Of a stretch of 13,643 nt of DNA, positions 1-6,529 are shown one piece after another. Within the stretch, counting starts at the first letter, position 1. Every line of letters begins with the position of its first letter. Source of the stretch: an uncultured Saprospiraceae bacterium (GTDB taxonomy: Bacteria; Bacteroidota; Bacteroidia; Chitinophagales; Saprospiraceae); assembly GCA_937952155.1 (NCBI GenBank), contig CALFYH010000061.1, positions 1 through 13,643 on the forward strand, written 5' to 3'. Position numbers and translations under genes: made by a program. Below the pieces are notes generated by a model. The model was not told the DNA's origin. It did not search any database and saw only the letters and a program-made list of their open reading frames with translations.

Positions 1-29
1 ACCCCAAACCCCAAACCCCAAACCCCTAA
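1..29. repeat. CCCCAAA 7-mer tandem repeat at the contig edge
   Basis: Four CCCC runs lie exactly 7 bases apart (2-5, 9-12, 16-19, 23-26). The first three are followed by AAA and the last by TAA. The complementary strand therefore carries four GGGG runs with 3-base loops, a textbook G-quadruplex motif. The moxR reading frame stays open through the repeat, but the residues it would encode (mostly Pro, Gln, Asn, Thr, Lys) do not resemble MoxR. The repeat may be a real insertion, an intergenic repeat joined to moxR by the assembler, or the reason the contig ends here. Confidence 0.85.
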
Positions 30-427
30 CTACCGAAAGTTTTGGCCAAGAGATCAAACCCGTAGTCCACCCCGACGACATCCTGCGCGCCCGCCAATCG
101 GTGCGCAAGGTGTACATGGATGAAAAAATAGAAAATTACATCCTTGATATCGTTTTTGCGACAAGAGATCCCGAAAAATATCGCTTGAAAGATATTCAAC
201 CATTGATAAGTTATGGCGCATCGCCAAGAGCGAGTATAAATCTTGCCATTGCCGCTAAGGCACATGCCTTTATGCAACGACGAGGCTATGTGATCCCTGA
301 TGATATTCGCAATGTGAGCAAAGATGTATTGAGACACCGTATAGGATTGAGTTATGAGGCTGAAGCCGAAAATGTAACACAGGAAGACATCATCACCAAA
401 ATTATTAATACGATACCAGTACCATAA
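2..427 (+). CDS. moxR: MoxR-family AAA+ ATPase, C-terminal part (5' truncated)
   Basis: This is the C-terminal lid region of a MoxR-type AAA+ ATPase, the cytoplasmic chaperone-like ATPase that heads Bat operons and is thought to act on VWA/DUF58 partners. The reading frame is open to the window edge, so Walker A, Walker B and sensor 1 are missing. Recognisable MoxR sequence begins near base 35 and includes VRKVYMDEKI, a DIVFATRDP segment, the sensor-2 arginine in YGASPRASINLA, GYVIPDDIRNVSKDVLRHRI and the terminal LSYEAEAENVTQEDII. A GTG at 101 would be only an internal codon, not a start. The stop is followed after 22 bases by the next gene. The first part (53-115) is much richer in GC than the rest, and a CCCCAAA repeat sits at the very edge, so the 5' ~115 bases could be chimeric. 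The family assignment is firm; the structure of the 5' end is not. Confidence 0.9.
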   Translation, partial: PQTPNPKPLTTESFGQEIKPVVHPDDILRARQSVRKVYMDEKIENYILDIVFATRDPEKYRLKDIQPLISYGASPRASINLAIAAKAHAFMQRRGYVIPDDIRNVSKDVLRHRIGLSYEAEAENVTQEDIITKIINTIPVP

Positions 428-449
428 TATAAAATTTACGACAAGTCCA

Positions 450-1790
450 TTGTTAACGATATGCATAAGGCAGTTATTTTTTACACTGGCAGCGACAATT
501 TTGCTGACATGTACCTTGATTGGCCAAAAGTCTTTTACAAAAGCTGATGTAAGAAATATGTTTCCTTCTAGCACCAAAGACTTGTGGATCAATAATTTAT
601 GTGGCACTTTGGACAAGGTACATACAGTTGAAATGATTATAGGTACTGATGGCCATACTTGCAAAGGTATTTATAGATTAAAAAGCAGTGGAATTATTTT
701 TCAATTTGAAGGCAAAGATCTCAATCATCAGTTGCAATTGGTGGAATTGAATGATGAAAATCGTCGATCAGGATTTATCTTTGGTCAATATGATGGCGAA
801 ACATTTACGGGTAACTGGATGAATGCCTATAAAAATATCTCATTTCCGCTCAATCTCAATTTTGTAAGTGCATTTGACAATTGTCAATCTGAGAAATGTC
901 GCAAACAGCATTGGCAACGGATTTATACTGGCAAAGCTGATGATAAAGATCTCATATTGCAAATCTCAAAGGATGACTTAGTATTTACCATCAGCGACCT
1001 AGAGAATGATGAGCGATTGAAAGATGTCATTGTAGGCAAAGGGTCAAGAGTAGAGATATTGAAATTTGGGACATCCAAAGGATTTTTTTCAAATAAGTCC
1101 ATCGTTATCGATACTGCTGATCTAGAAAAAATTAGCATTATACAATTGGATGACAATGGGTATGAAGTTTCTTCTTCCTTATATCTTACATCATATCTTG
1201 AAAATGAGTGTTTTGAATTTACGGATTATAAATCAAAAATGATATGCCATCGTCCAGTCACTGGTAATAAAAAGTTCGACATTTGGATGGAATCGAAGTT
1301 TCGACAGTGGTCACAAGAGAACATTTCGAGACTCAAAACCAGCAATCGCGATGCCTCTGGTACCACAGACCGATGGATACAGGCCGTAGATGGTTGGGTA
1401 GAAATAGACTTATTTTTGAGAGATCTGATTAGTGGTACTATATATTTGCAGTCATCATTGGCAACAGGCACCGTAAAAATTCCGTTTATCTATGATATGA
1501 AAAGTGATAAAGAAGTGGTTTTGAATGATATTTTTGATAATAAGTTTGATCATAAAGCATATTTTCAAAAAGAAATCGAAGTGCAAAAAGATACCATCCA
1601 TTGGGATTCATCTATAAAAAATTGGATTTCAAAACAGCAATTCAATTATAGTACGCTTTGTGATGAAGGTATTACATTCTCTACCGAGTTCAGTGCAATC
1701 TATGGTGAAAAAGAAATCGTAATTCCATACACTGAGATTAAACAATTTATCAAAAACAAGAATTTATTGAAAGATTTATTTGGTAAATGA
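450..1790 (+). CDS. Secreted protein with DUF3298/RsiV-like C-terminal domain, inside the Bat operon
   Basis: This is a 446-residue exported protein of unknown role. The TTG start at 450 is chosen because it gives a hydrophobic signal segment (about residues 8-25, ending in LIGQ); the first in-frame ATG, at residue 37, would remove it. LLTC at 18-21 is a poor lipobox, so type I cleavage is more likely. Residues about 65-125 have the pattern seen in many DUF3298-type proteins: a YRL strand, FEGKDL, a LVELND segment, then GFIFGQYDGETFTGNW. Residues about 310-433 resemble DUF3298, the periplasmic domain of the anti-sigma factor RsiV, with VVLNDIF and a late CDEGITFSTEFSAIYGEKEIVIPYTEI motif region. 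It starts 22 bases after moxR, and its TGA overlaps the DUF58 start (ATGA). This placement suggests a periplasmic partner of the Bat machinery. The domain call is by eye and moderate. Confidence 0.75.
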   Translation: MLTICIRQLFFTLAATILLTCTLIGQKSFTKADVRNMFPSSTKDLWINNLCGTLDKVHTVEMIIGTDGHTCKGIYRLKSSGIIFQFEGKDLNHQLQLVELNDENRRSGFIFGQYDGETFTGNWMNAYKNISFPLNLNFVSAFDNCQSEKCRKQHWQRIYTGKADDKDLILQISKDDLVFTISDLENDERLKDVIVGKGSRVEILKFGTSKGFFSNKSIVIDTADLEKISIIQLDDNGYEVSSSLYLTSYLENECFEFTDYKSKMICHRPVTGNKKFDIWMESKFRQWSQENISRLKTSNRDASGTTDRWIQAVDGWVEIDLFLRDLISGTIYLQSSLATGTVKIPFIYDMKSDKEVVLNDIFDNKFDHKAYFQKEIEVQKDTIHWDSSIKNWISKQQFNYSTLCDEGITFSTEFSAIYGEKEIVIPYTEIKQFIKNKNLLKDLFGK

Positions 1791-2662
1791 TGGATACTTC
1801 AGAAATTATCAAAAAAGTACGAAAGCTGGAAATAAAGACCAAAGGTCTGACCAAGCATATATTTTCCGGTGAATATCATTCTGCTTTCAAAGGCAGAGGT
1901 ATGGCATTCAGCGAAGTACGAGATTATCAATACGGCGATGATGTACGCAATATTGACTGGAATGTGACAGCGCGCACAGGCGGTACCCATGTCAAGGTTT
2001 TTGAAGAAGAACGCGAATTGACCGTCATGTTGCTGATAGATGTATCCGCTTCATCTTATTTCGGTACATCTACCCGATTCAAGAGCGAAATGATGACAGA
2101 GTTAGCCGCTGTTATTGCCTTTTCAGCCATCACCAATCATGATAAAGTTGGCGCTATCCTATTTTCAGACCGAATAGAAAAATATCTGCCACCAAAAAAA
2201 GGCAAACAAAATATACTTCGCATCATCAGGGAGCTTATCCATATCCAACCCAAAAATCAAGGTACAAATCTGGCTGAAGCACTTGTTTATCTCAATAATA
2301 TAGAAAAAAAACGAAGTATTGCTTTTGTACTCTCGGATTTTAAGGCGCCAGATTATGAACAGGCTTTGGCTATTGCCGCAAAAAAACACGACATCATCGG
2401 TATTCATATTTTTGACGAAAGAGAAAAATCTATACCAGATGTGGGATTGATGCAAATGAAAGATGCAGAGTCAGGAGTTATGCGATTGGTGGATACAAGC
2501 GAAATCAAGGTACGGCAAGCATGGGCTACCTACTTTAAGAATCAAATAGCACTGTTTCAATCGATTTTCAATCGTGCCAAATGCGATACGTTATCTATAG
2601 ACTCACAAGATGATTATATCAAGGCAATGCAATTATTTTTCAAAAGAAGGGCCAAAAGATGA
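1787..2662 (+). CDS. DUF58 domain protein of the MoxR/Bat operon
   Basis: This 291-residue DUF58 protein has no signal peptide or membrane segment and is probably cytoplasmic, next to the MoxR ATPase. The hallmark block at 38-78 (RGMAFSEVRDYQYGDDVRNI, then DWNVTART and VFEEERE) is typical of the family. A VWA-like fold follows with an apparently complete metal-ion adhesion site: D85-S87-S89 in LLIDVSASS, T160 in NQGTNLAEAL and D184 in VLSDF. Length and domain order match family members of about 290-300 residues. The start is ATGATGG; the first ATG (1787) overlaps the upstream TGA by four bases, and starting at the second ATG would remove only one residue. The 3' end likewise overlaps the next gene by ATGA. 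Proteins of this family are usual partners of MoxR; the exact biochemical role is not known. Confidence 0.95.
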   Translation: MMDTSEIIKKVRKLEIKTKGLTKHIFSGEYHSAFKGRGMAFSEVRDYQYGDDVRNIDWNVTARTGGTHVKVFEEERELTVMLLIDVSASSYFGTSTRFKSEMMTELAAVIAFSAITNHDKVGAILFSDRIEKYLPPKKGKQNILRIIRELIHIQPKNQGTNLAEALVYLNNIEKKRSIAFVLSDFKAPDYEQALAIAAKKHDIIGIHIFDEREKSIPDVGLMQMKDAESGVMRLVDTSEIKVRQAWATYFKNQIALFQSIFNRAKCDTLSIDSQDDYIKAMQLFFKRRAKR

Positions 2663-3705
2663 AAGTAAAATATGATAATTGTGGCTTCCTTTTTGGAATT
2701 GTTTTTATGATAATAGGCATGACTGCCAATGCACAGGTCGTTTCATCCATCCATTTTGAATCTGATTCTGTCCAATTGGGTGATCCGATTCGCGCGGTTA
2801 TCAAGGTTACATTTCCAGCTAACGCCAATATTCAATCTATAGATTTCACTTCATACAAATCTATTGAAAATCAGATATTTAGCCAAGATAGTACGGTCAT
2901 GGATCGATATGCGGACATAGACATCCTGAATTTTGGTGACTGGCAGCATGCAGACATAAATCAGCCTATACCCGTTTCTAAACTGAAAATCACTGAAGAA
3001 AATGGCCGACAGCTTATTCAAAACACCATCACTTTTGCCATATATAACGTTGGTATTTTTGGTATTACCGGACCTAAGGTAAATGTCGCAGTACCTATAG
3101 AAACATTGCCTTCTGCACCCAAAAACATAACGGTTGTATTCCCACAAAAACTGTTACAAAAAGATTCTGTCGCGATCAATCCTATTAAGGACATCTTAAA
3201 AGAAAAGGCCAATATTTCCGACTATCTGACCTATATTTATGTATTGATAGCCCTGATTTTACTTGGTGGATTGGCGTATTACTTATACAAAAAAGGTAAA
3301 AATCGTCCTGCACCAGTTGAGTCTCTACCAGTTGTGGTGGAATTGCCGGCTCATCAAAAGGCTTTAAATGCCTTGAAACAACTCGATGCAGCGCAATTGT
3401 GGCAACAAGGTAAAATCAAAGACTATCAGACCGGATTGACCGATATTATAAGATCATACATCGAAGATAGATATGGCGTTTTTGCCCCTGAAATGACTAC
3501 TGGAGAGATTATAACCGCTTTGCGCAAAGTTGATTTCAACCCAAAATATGAAGCGGCACTCCAAGAAATCTTGCAGGTAGCGGATTTGGTAAAGTTCGCG
3601 AATGCAACACCTGACGCAGATATTCACAGCAGTTTTATGACTAAAGCTGTAGATTTCGTAGAACAAACAAAGATTACTTCATCAGAAATTGACACCAAAT
3701 CATGA
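2659..3705 (+). CDS. Membrane-anchored Bat-operon protein, BatD-like N-terminus with DUF4381-like tail
   Basis: This 348-residue protein has a signal peptide (1-26, ending NANAQ-like MTANAQ), a beta-rich extracytoplasmic part (about 27-185) that begins like BatD-type Ig domains (SSIHFESDSVQLGDPIRAVI), and one membrane helix (about 189-210, followed by KKGKNR). A helical cytoplasmic tail (about 230-340) follows. The tail matches the DUF4381-type pattern: ALKQLD, YQTGLTDIIRSYIEDRYG, the conserved MTTGEIITAL, then LQEILQVADLVKFANATPD. Proteins of this layout commonly sit between the DUF58 gene and batA in Bacteroidota. It overlaps both neighbours by ATGA. I infer that it links a periplasmic sensing or scaffold domain with the cytoplasmic MoxR/DUF58 side. 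It is too short to be the classical multi-domain BatD. Confidence 0.85.
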   Translation: MKVKYDNCGFLFGIVFMIIGMTANAQVVSSIHFESDSVQLGDPIRAVIKVTFPANANIQSIDFTSYKSIENQIFSQDSTVMDRYADIDILNFGDWQHADINQPIPVSKLKITEENGRQLIQNTITFAIYNVGIFGITGPKVNVAVPIETLPSAPKNITVVFPQKLLQKDSVAINPIKDILKEKANISDYLTYIYVLIALILLGGLAYYLYKKGKNRPAPVESLPVVVELPAHQKALNALKQLDAAQLWQQGKIKDYQTGLTDIIRSYIEDRYGVFAPEMTTGEIITALRKVDFNPKYEAALQEILQVADLVKFANATPDADIHSSFMTKAVDFVEQTKITSSEIDTKS

Positions 3706-4715
3706 TGCAGTATTTATCCAATTTGACTTTTGCTTCACCTTGGTGGTTTTTAGTCTTAGGTGTGATTCCAGCGATGGTTTGGTGGCAGTATTTTGCTAAG
3801 AAAAAGCAGCCGCCAACCGTAATTATTTCTGACCTGCAAGCCATAAAAAGCATCACATCATGGAAAGAAAAGATATATCCTTGGTTGCCCATACTACAAA
3901 TTGTAGCTACAACTTTGTTTATAATAGCAATGGCAAAGCCACAACTCAGCCTGAAGGAAGAAAAAGTGAAAGCTGAAGGCATTGACATAATGATGGTCAT
4001 GGATGTTTCTAGTAGTATGTTGTCCCGAGATTTTGATCCAGATAGATTGGAAGTTAGTAAGTTGGTTGCTACCGAATTTGTAGAGAAAAGAGTGCACGAC
4101 AGGATAGGATTGGTTGTTTTTTCAGGTGAAGCATTTACACAATGTCCTTTGACTACCGATCACAAAATTATTACAGATTTCCTGTCCAATCTCCAAGTAG
4201 GTATGCTGGAAGACGGTACAGCTATTGGAATGGGTTTAGCGACTGCTGTCAATAGGCTGAAGGATTCAGAGGCTAAATCAAAAATCATCATTCTACTCAC
4301 TGATGGTGTCAATAATGCAGGATATATCGATCCGCAAACGGCTGCAGATCTGGCAAAAGAATTGGGTGTCAAAGTCTATACAATTGCCGTAGGTACAATG
4401 GGGCAAGCACTCTCTCCAGTCAGTAGGCGCATGGATGGACAGTATATGTTCGCTATGGCAAAGGTGGAAATTGATAGTGAATTACTAAATAAAATATCTG
4501 AAATGACAGACGCCAAATATTTCAGGGCGATAGACAGGGCAAGTCTAGAAAATATATACGCGGAGATAGATCACCTAGAAAAAACAGAGATAGAAATGCA
4601 AGTGTTCAAAAGGTATAAAGATGAATATCGAAAATTTTTAATCCCGGGGCTCATTCTATTATTGACAGCCTGGTTATTGCAAATGACAGTTTTTAGAACC
4701 ATTAACGGACAATAA
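3702..4715 (+). CDS. batA: BatA, von Willebrand factor A membrane protein
   Basis: This 337-residue inner-membrane VWA protein belongs to the Bat aerotolerance family. Membrane segments lie near residues 10-30, 61-79 and 311-331, so the VWA domain (about 94-290) is held next to the membrane. The metal-binding MIDAS is complete: D101-S103-S105 in MVMDVSSSM, T173 in EDGTAIGMG and D201 in ILLTDGVNN. The PEST-like stretch AKPQLSLKEEKVKAEGIDI before the VWA core is typical of BatA. The start is ATGATG, where the first ATG overlaps the upstream TGA. The gap to batB is 9 bases, the only non-overlapping junction between DUF58 and batC. BatA and BatB are thought to form a complex supporting survival under oxidative or envelope stress, but their mechanism is unsettled. 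Confidence 0.95.
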   Translation: MMQYLSNLTFASPWWFLVLGVIPAMVWWQYFAKKKQPPTVIISDLQAIKSITSWKEKIYPWLPILQIVATTLFIIAMAKPQLSLKEEKVKAEGIDIMMVMDVSSSMLSRDFDPDRLEVSKLVATEFVEKRVHDRIGLVVFSGEAFTQCPLTTDHKIITDFLSNLQVGMLEDGTAIGMGLATAVNRLKDSEAKSKIIILLTDGVNNAGYIDPQTAADLAKELGVKVYTIAVGTMGQALSPVSRRMDGQYMFAMAKVEIDSELLNKISEMTDAKYFRAIDRASLENIYAEIDHLEKTEIEMQVFKRYKDEYRKFLIPGLILLLTAWLLQMTVFRTINGQ

Positions 4716-4724
4716 GCGATCAAT

Positions 4725-5720
4725 ATGTTCAGATTTGAAAATATGACGGCCATGTATCTTCTACTCCTTATTCCATTGTTGGGATTGGTTTGGTATTGGG
4801 CTGGCAAGAAACGCAAATCAAATATAGCAACATTCAGCAATCCATTGTTATTCGACCGTTTACAGACGAATAAGACAACGTCACACGTTCGATTTTATTG
4901 GTGGCTTTTAGCAATCCTTTTACTTATTTTTGCCTTAGTAAATCCGCAATTGGGCGCCAAAAAAGAAAAAGCAAAAGTTGAAAATATAGACATCATGATT
5001 GCCCTTGATATCTCCAACAGTATGAATGCTAGAGATGTGAGTCCATCGAGATTGGAGCGTGCGAAAAAATTTATCACAGACCTGATACAATCCAGAAAAG
5101 GAGACCAGATAGGTTTGATATTTTTTGCTGGGAGTGCATATCTTCAGATGCCATTGACCTCTGATTATGCAGCAGCCGAGATGTTTGCCAAGACTGCAAA
5201 TTCAAACATGGCAGGCACTCAAGGAACAGCTATTGGTGAGGCTATTGATTTGGCAATGCGCAGCGTCAAGGAAGTCAATCAGCGTGCATTGATCATCATC
5301 TCTGATGGTGAAGATCACGACGAAGACGCACTAAATTTGGCCGCAAAGGCAAAAGATGCAGATTGGACAGTGCTTACAATAGCAGTAGGTACAGAAGAAG
5401 GTGGCATGGTGCCCGCGGTATTTGATGGACAAGAGACCTACAAAACGGATGAAGATGGCAATCCTGTGCGCTCTATTGTCAATCAAAAACTATTGGAACA
5501 AATAGCCGATGAAGGCAATGGCAAGTTTTATGTACTGAACATGGATGAAAATAAAATCGTTGACGACATGCAAACTCAGTTGGAGAAAATCCAAAAACGC
5601 GCTGTAGAAATCAAATCATATACTGAGTTCAGAAGCTTTTATCAATATTTTCTCTTTGGTGGCATCATCATCCTTGTCTTTTGGTTTTTGTATTATAAAA
5701 ATGAAAAAATTGTCCAATGA
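4725..5720 (+). CDS. batB: BatB, von Willebrand factor A membrane protein
   Basis: This 331-residue paralogue of the upstream BatA has the same plan: two N-terminal membrane helices (about 8-27 and 57-74), a VWA domain (about 86-290) and a C-terminal helix (about 306-324). The MIDAS is intact at D95-S97-S99 (ALDISNSMNARDV), T168 (GTQGTAIGEAID) and D194 (IISDGEDHD). The DGEDHDEDALNLA stretch and the DGQETYKTDEDGNPVRS insert are characteristic of BatB rather than BatA. The start ATG lies 9 bases after batA, with no strong Shine-Dalgarno sequence, as is usual in Bacteroidota. Its TGA overlaps the batC start by ATGA. It probably pairs with BatA and with the TPR protein BatC. Confidence 0.95.
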   Translation: MFRFENMTAMYLLLLIPLLGLVWYWAGKKRKSNIATFSNPLLFDRLQTNKTTSHVRFYWWLLAILLLIFALVNPQLGAKKEKAKVENIDIMIALDISNSMNARDVSPSRLERAKKFITDLIQSRKGDQIGLIFFAGSAYLQMPLTSDYAAAEMFAKTANSNMAGTQGTAIGEAIDLAMRSVKEVNQRALIIISDGEDHDEDALNLAAKAKDADWTVLTIAVGTEEGGMVPAVFDGQETYKTDEDGNPVRSIVNQKLLEQIADEGNGKFYVLNMDENKIVDDMQTQLEKIQKRAVEIKSYTEFRSFYQYFLFGGIIILVFWFLYYKNEKIVQ

Positions 5721-6463
5721 TCAGTAATAAAAATAGGACCACCCTACTCTTTGCGATTTGCCTTTTTCCTTTATTGGCGGTAAGCCAGTCAGCACATAAA
5801 AGTCTCAGAAAAGGAGATGCACAATATAAAGATGGACGGTATTCGGATGCAGAAACAGCTTATCGCAAAGCAGATAGCGAACAATCATCAGTCAAATCTG
5901 CCTACAATCTTGGTAATACACTCATGAAACAAAATCGATATGACGAAGCCATCACTAAGTACGATGACGCAGCTGCAAAAACAAATTCTGATAGTCAAAA
6001 GGCCAATATCTACTTCAATCAAGGAAACGCTTATTACAATAAAAAGGAGTACCAACAAAGCATAGAATCCTATAAAAAAGCGCTTCGACACCAATCAGAA
6101 GACGCCACAATCAAAGAAAATCTTGCTTTGGCAAGACTTGCGCTCAGGAAGCAACAACTAGAGCAGCAAAAGCAACAAAATAAAGATAATAATAAAGAAA
6201 ACGATCAGAATAAAGATCAGAATCAGCAAGAGAATTCACAGCAAAATCAGGACCAAAACCAACAGAAAGACCAAAACCAACAAAAGGACCAAAAAGATCA
6301 AAACCAAAATAACTCCAAGGATCAAGCTCAGTCCCAAAACAAAAAACTGTCTGAATCAGAAGCCCGCAAACTCTTAGAAATAATGGATAACGAAGAGAAA
6401 AAGGTACAACAAAAACTACGCCGTACGGATGGAGGAAATAAACGCGTGAAAAAAGATTGGTAA
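5717..6463 (+). CDS. batC: BatC, exported TPR protein with a Gln/Asn/Lys/Asp-rich linker
   Basis: This 248-residue protein has a signal peptide (about 1-24, LFAICLFPLLAVSQ) and three TPR-like repeats: about 27-60 (YKDGRYSDAETAYRKA), 61-94 (YNLGNTLMKQNRYDEAITKY) and 95-129 (YFNQGNAYYNKKEYQQSIES). A low-complexity linker (about 145-209) of Gln, Asn, Lys and Asp follows. The C-terminal block (210-248) contains LSESEARKLLEIMDNEEKKV and ends in KKDW; this block and its basic-DW end recur in Bacteroidota BatC proteins and may be the functional contact. BatC is expected to be periplasmic and to scaffold the BatA/BatB complex. It is the last gene of the operon here: a convergent gcvP follows 66 bases later, and there is no batD or batE. 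Confidence 0.92.
   Translation: MISNKNRTTLLFAICLFPLLAVSQSAHKSLRKGDAQYKDGRYSDAETAYRKADSEQSSVKSAYNLGNTLMKQNRYDEAITKYDDAAAKTNSDSQKANIYFNQGNAYYNKKEYQQSIESYKKALRHQSEDATIKENLALARLALRKQQLEQQKQQNKDNNKENDQNKDQNQQENSQQNQDQNQQKDQNQQKDQKDQNQNNSKDQAQSQNKKLSESEARKLLEIMDNEEKKVQQKLRRTDGGNKRVKKDW
6251..6286 (+). repeat. 18-bp tandem duplication within batC
   Basis: Two near-identical 18-base units (6251-6268 and 6269-6286, differing at their last bases) each encode Asp-Gln-Asn-Gln-Gln-Lys, residues 179-184 and 185-190 of BatC. The unit is a multiple of three, so copy number can change without a frameshift. Degenerate related hexapeptides flank it on both sides. Confidence 0.85.
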
Positions 6464-6529
6464 TTAGGATTATCCTTTATAAAAAGATTATTTCCAAACT
6501 ATCAATCCTTTGGTTTTATAATATTAATA
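6464..6529. other. Convergent intergenic gap between batC and gcvP
   Basis: This is a 66-base AT-rich spacer where transcripts from both strands meet. It holds only a small AGGA-TTA-TCCT hairpin (near 6467-6477) and a weak long-range AGGATT/AATCCT pairing. No strong GC-rich stem with a T tract is visible, so any terminator is not recognisable by eye. Confidence 0.4.

Noticed and set aside
1..29. Telomere-like repeat resembling ciliate CCCCAA or CCCCAAAA telomeres, hinting at a linear replicon or eukaryotic contamination
   Set aside because: The unit is 7 bases, there are fewer than four full copies, and the adjoining sequence is bacterial moxR in a Bacteroidota operon.
461..550. ATG at 461 as the start of the gene after moxR
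   Set aside because: It is in a different frame and reaches a stop after about 28 codons; only the TTG at 450 gives the signal peptide and long protein.
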